Shown: positions 8,098-10,102 of the stretch, one piece after another
Position numbering within the stretch: position 1 is the stretch's first letter
Layout: each line of letters opens with the position of its first letter
Source of the DNA: Larix sibirica
Lineage: Eukaryota > Streptophyta > Pinopsida > Pinales > Pinaceae
Direction: 5' to 3'
Assembly: GCA_004151065.3 (NCBI GenBank)
Contig: NWUY0303871699.1
Coordinates: 1-10,102, forward strand
DNA: 10,102 bases
Position numbers and translations under genes: made by a program
Notes under the pieces: generated by a model
Seen by the model: the letters and a program-made list of their open reading frames with translations, nothing else
The model's database searches: none
What the model was told of the DNA's origin: nothing

Positions 8098-8713
8098 CAT
8101 CTCTTCTGCTAGCGCTGAATTTACCATATGATGTCGATCGAGCGACTTATTTCCATCAAATTGGGATGAAACTATCTCAACAACAAAACTTGCTCCACAT
8201 CTGCAAAATTATAAATTTTAAAGACCTGGGCTACTCATCAAATGGGCGTCTAAGTTCTATCACTGAGATACATGCTTTGAATCCAATTGGAATTACATTA
8301 TATTGGCAGTGTCCAAATCAGTAAAAATCTTCGATTGGCAGTAACTAGATTGAATTGGCTTGAATTGATTTATTCCTTGCCAAAATATTTGGGCAGTTTT
8401 TGGAATGAAATCAGAACAGTTAAAATTCCATGCAGTGCACTTACAAGTGCTAATTGATTAACAAATAATTCCAATGTGTTTGTGGAGGTAATTAGTTTTG
8501 TCATTCAATTGGCACCACTTTCAGGAAATTGCAAATCTAAATTCACTGGACTTCAAGCTGGGTACTTACCCACCAGATGTGTCCTCAACATTCTGTCAGA
8601 TTCACACCAAACCATTACAAAATTAGCAGTTGTAATATTTTAGACATTCTCAATACATTGAAACTTTTGGCAAGAAAATAACGGCTGCAATGAAGCATTG
8701 GCAAAATCGTTTT

Positions 8714-8932
8714 GAAATTTTGTCTCGTCTATTCACTGATGAAAGAGAAAACAATTGTTTTGACTTTGAGAGTAGATATAATATAGAAGTCAGAGAAGCT
8801 TGAAAGGATAAGAGCTACTTGGTCGAAATTTCTTTCTAATCTAATCCCCGATGAAATAGAAAACAATTGTTTTGCCTTTGAGAGTAGATATACAATCAAA
8901 TGTCAAAGAAGCTTCATAGGTTAAGAGCTACT
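8714..8932. repeat. Diverged tandem duplication of about 111 bp
   Basis: Copy 1 is about 8714-8824 and copy 2 about 8825-8932. Both start GAAATTT and share a core (GAAAACAATTGTTTTG, one mismatch, CTTTGAGAGTAGATATA), then AGAAGCTT and TAAGAGCTACT. The 14-bp palindrome AAAACAATTGTTTT is intact in both (8748-8761 and 8860-8873), while flanking bases have diverged. No coding frame is shared. Confidence 0.85.
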
Positions 8933-9324
8933 CACCAGGTAAGTGGGCTGCAACTTATTGGTCAAGTTGGTCTCAATTATTTCCCTTGTCACTACCACCT
9001 GTCCGGTATGTATTTCAGTGTAGCAAGAATCACCAGAGGACTGCTTTTTGGTATAAAATAAGTGGAGTGCCTAAACCTCACAGATATATAAGCCGGTGAT
9101 GGCATCATGTGGCGTGCATTTCGAAATCTATTTGGTTCATGTGACATTTGAAAGTATTCCAAAATTATTTTTGGTTCTCTAACAACTTATATAAATACAT
9201 GCATATCTTCTTAAGCTTTATGTTTGTTAGTGTCTTCAATTAACCCATTTTTTTAATGAATTCAAGAATAACACTTGTAAGTGGACTCTAGCCCAGCCCT
9301 GATGCATTTGAAAAATATTATGTG

Positions 9325-9777
9325 TCAAGCTTCGGCATTCTGCGAACCAACAAATGGACAATGATTGTAACTGATTTTAATTACCAAGGTGCCAACTCCA
9401 AAGAAAATGGCAAGGACGCTGGAAGTGACAGCAATATCATCGTAAAAAAAAACATCTTTGTAAACAACATTCTCGATACATAGGCAGAACGCTTACATCT
9501 TTGTAAACAACATTCTCGATACATAGGCAGAACGCTTATGTGTGGCGAGATTAATAGAGCAGAGCAAATGACACAATTCACTATCGCTTCTAAGAAAATT
9601 CAGTAATTACATCACGAAAGCATGCATATCCATCTGTTAAATAAGATCTCCTAATCACAACACGAAAGCAATAACGCAAAACTAAACACAAAGGAAAATA
9701 CCTGGAATATCAATCATCGTGGATAAACCATATGCCAGCCCTGAAATTCTTAGGTAGTAATACCCATTCGTGAAAAA
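9325..9777 (-). pseudogene. Possible remnant of an MFS anion-transporter 3' end (very tentative)
   Basis: Two short minus-strand frames lie in order. The first (9777 down to 9703) reads FFTNGYYYLRISGLAYGLST and then MIDIPG, ending at CCAG followed by GTATTT (GT at 9701-9700), a good splice-donor match. The second (9444 down to the TGA at 9327-9325) reads YDDIAVTSSVLAIFFGVGTL, then VIKISYN and a short polar tail. From memory of PHT4/SLC17-type transporters, the last two membrane helices carry an R-x-x-G...GLSNT...PG block followed by a hydrophobic stretch ending in GT-[LI]-V; the two frames echo both in the right order. A phase-compatible AG lies just before 9455, in a poor acceptor context. 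A TGA at 9780-9778 sits in frame directly upstream. The similarity is short and could be chance. Confidence 0.15.
9452..9537. repeat. Perfect 2 x 43 bp tandem duplication
   Basis: The 43-bp unit starting ACATCTTTGTAAACAACATT occurs at 9452-9494 and again at 9495-9537 with no mismatches. Because the unit is not a multiple of three, it shifts any frame passing through it. The absence of differences, in a window where other duplications are strongly diverged, shows that this one is young or an assembly artefact. Confidence 0.95.
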
Positions 9778-10050
9778 TCAATGGTAGTGATGAATCGATG
9801 GGATCCCTTGCAGCAAATGAATTTCATTACGCAAATCAAGTAAAATTTGGACGACAAAAGGGATCGATATGTCCAGCATGTCAGCAGTAGGACCATGGTC
9901 ATTGTGGTTGAAGGCGGTGGTTATATATAGGTGGAGCAACCATAGAATAATAGGAGCCCATTTGTATCCATTTTCTCCTTCGTGTAAAATACGCTCAAAG
10001 AAGCCCAGGCGTGTGTTAGTTTCCTCCTTTTGATGGGGATTAACTTGCAA
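9778..10050 (-). CDS. 90-codon open frame, unrecognised, probably not a gene
   Basis: Begins MQVNPHQKEETNTRLG and ends IPSIHHYH. It has one modestly hydrophobic stretch (WAPIILWLLHLYITTAF, residues about 31-47) and no family motif I recognise. It is in the same frame as the tentative transporter-like segment beyond its stop codon, so the two could have belonged to one frame before the TGA at 9780-9778 arose. I could not match this part to any transporter. A TATA-like TATATATA word lies inside it on both strands (about 9922-9929). Chance openness is the simplest explanation. Confidence 0.12.
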   Translation of the reverse strand: MQVNPHQKEETNTRLGFFERILHEGENGYKWAPIILWLLHLYITTAFNHNDHGPTADMLDISIPFVVQILLDLRNEIHLLQGIPSIHHYH

Positions 10051-10102
10051 AATTGATTGAGCTTAACATGCAAAATTGCAAGAATTTATGGGAAATTTCA
10101 AA

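Larger units (their letters stand above)
8000..9324. other. Less AT-rich stretch, possible single-copy or intronic DNA
   Basis: No open frame of note occurs on either strand, but composition is visibly less AT-skewed than in the first 4 kb. There are isolated splice-like and TATA-like words (for example CAG followed by GTAAGT at 8939-8944, and TATATAAATAC at 9188-9198). None links to a coding frame I can support. If the minus-strand transporter-like segments further right are real, this stretch would lie downstream of them. It also carries the ~111-bp tandem duplication listed separately. Confidence 0.4.

Noticed and set aside
8937-8944. CAG then GTAAGT as a splice donor of a plus-strand gene
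   Set aside because: The match to the donor consensus is good, but no upstream coding frame leads into it.
9085-9092. TATATAAG as a TATA box
   Set aside because: No supported transcript or frame lies downstream.
9188-9280. TATATAAATAC as a plant promoter, with an ATG at 9256 and a GTAAGT downstream
   Set aside because: The TATA word is good, but the frame has only about 11 codons before a stop and no second exon could be identified; such words are common in AT-rich DNA.
1-10102. tRNA, rRNA, CRISPR, bacterial defence or phage-like system
   Set aside because: No T-arm or other RNA consensus, no regularly spaced repeats, and no operon-like run of intact frames; the window is eukaryotic intergenic DNA.

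Overview
The window looks like intergenic DNA from a land plant with a large, repeat-rich genome. It is AT-rich and has no long intact reading frame. Its only securely recognisable protein-coding remnant is a heavily mutated L1-type (non-LTR) retrotransposon of the plant kind, carrying the RT C-terminal region, the zf-RVT motif and a C-terminal RNase H. The wording of the LINE fragments reminds me of conifer elements, but the sequence does not prove a gymnosperm. There are no rRNA or tRNA genes, CRISPR arrays or bacterial-style operons.

Layout. 1-269: AT-rich DNA opening with 59 bases of pure A/T. 270-2527: a modular tandem repeat. A left module (L) of about 340 bp and a right module (R) of about 640-710 bp are arranged L-L-R-L-R on the same strand, diverged and with internal indels. 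The 61-residue frames shared by the two R copies differ equally at all three codon positions, so they are not coding. 2528-3990: AT-rich sequence in which I recognise nothing. About 3991-5882 (+): the 5'-truncated LINE, with 13 in-frame stops and three frameshifts; its 3' tail probably runs to an A8 run at 6148-6155. 6156-8000: unrecognised AT-rich DNA with a 38-bp tandem duplication and several short perfect inverted repeats. 8000-9324: less AT-rich, with a diverged ~111-bp tandem duplication. 9325-10050 (-): short frames and splice-like signals that weakly resemble the C-terminal end of a plant MFS anion transporter (PHT4/SLC17-like). This part includes a perfect 2 x 43 bp duplication that must be recent.

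No working gene can be asserted. The window mostly records repeat history: tandem duplication of an unidentified repeat, insertion and decay of a LINE by point mutations that look like cytosine deamination plus slippage at T-runs, and newer small duplications. The best candidate for a real gene or gene remnant is the minus strand of the last 0.8 kb, and the case for it is weak.
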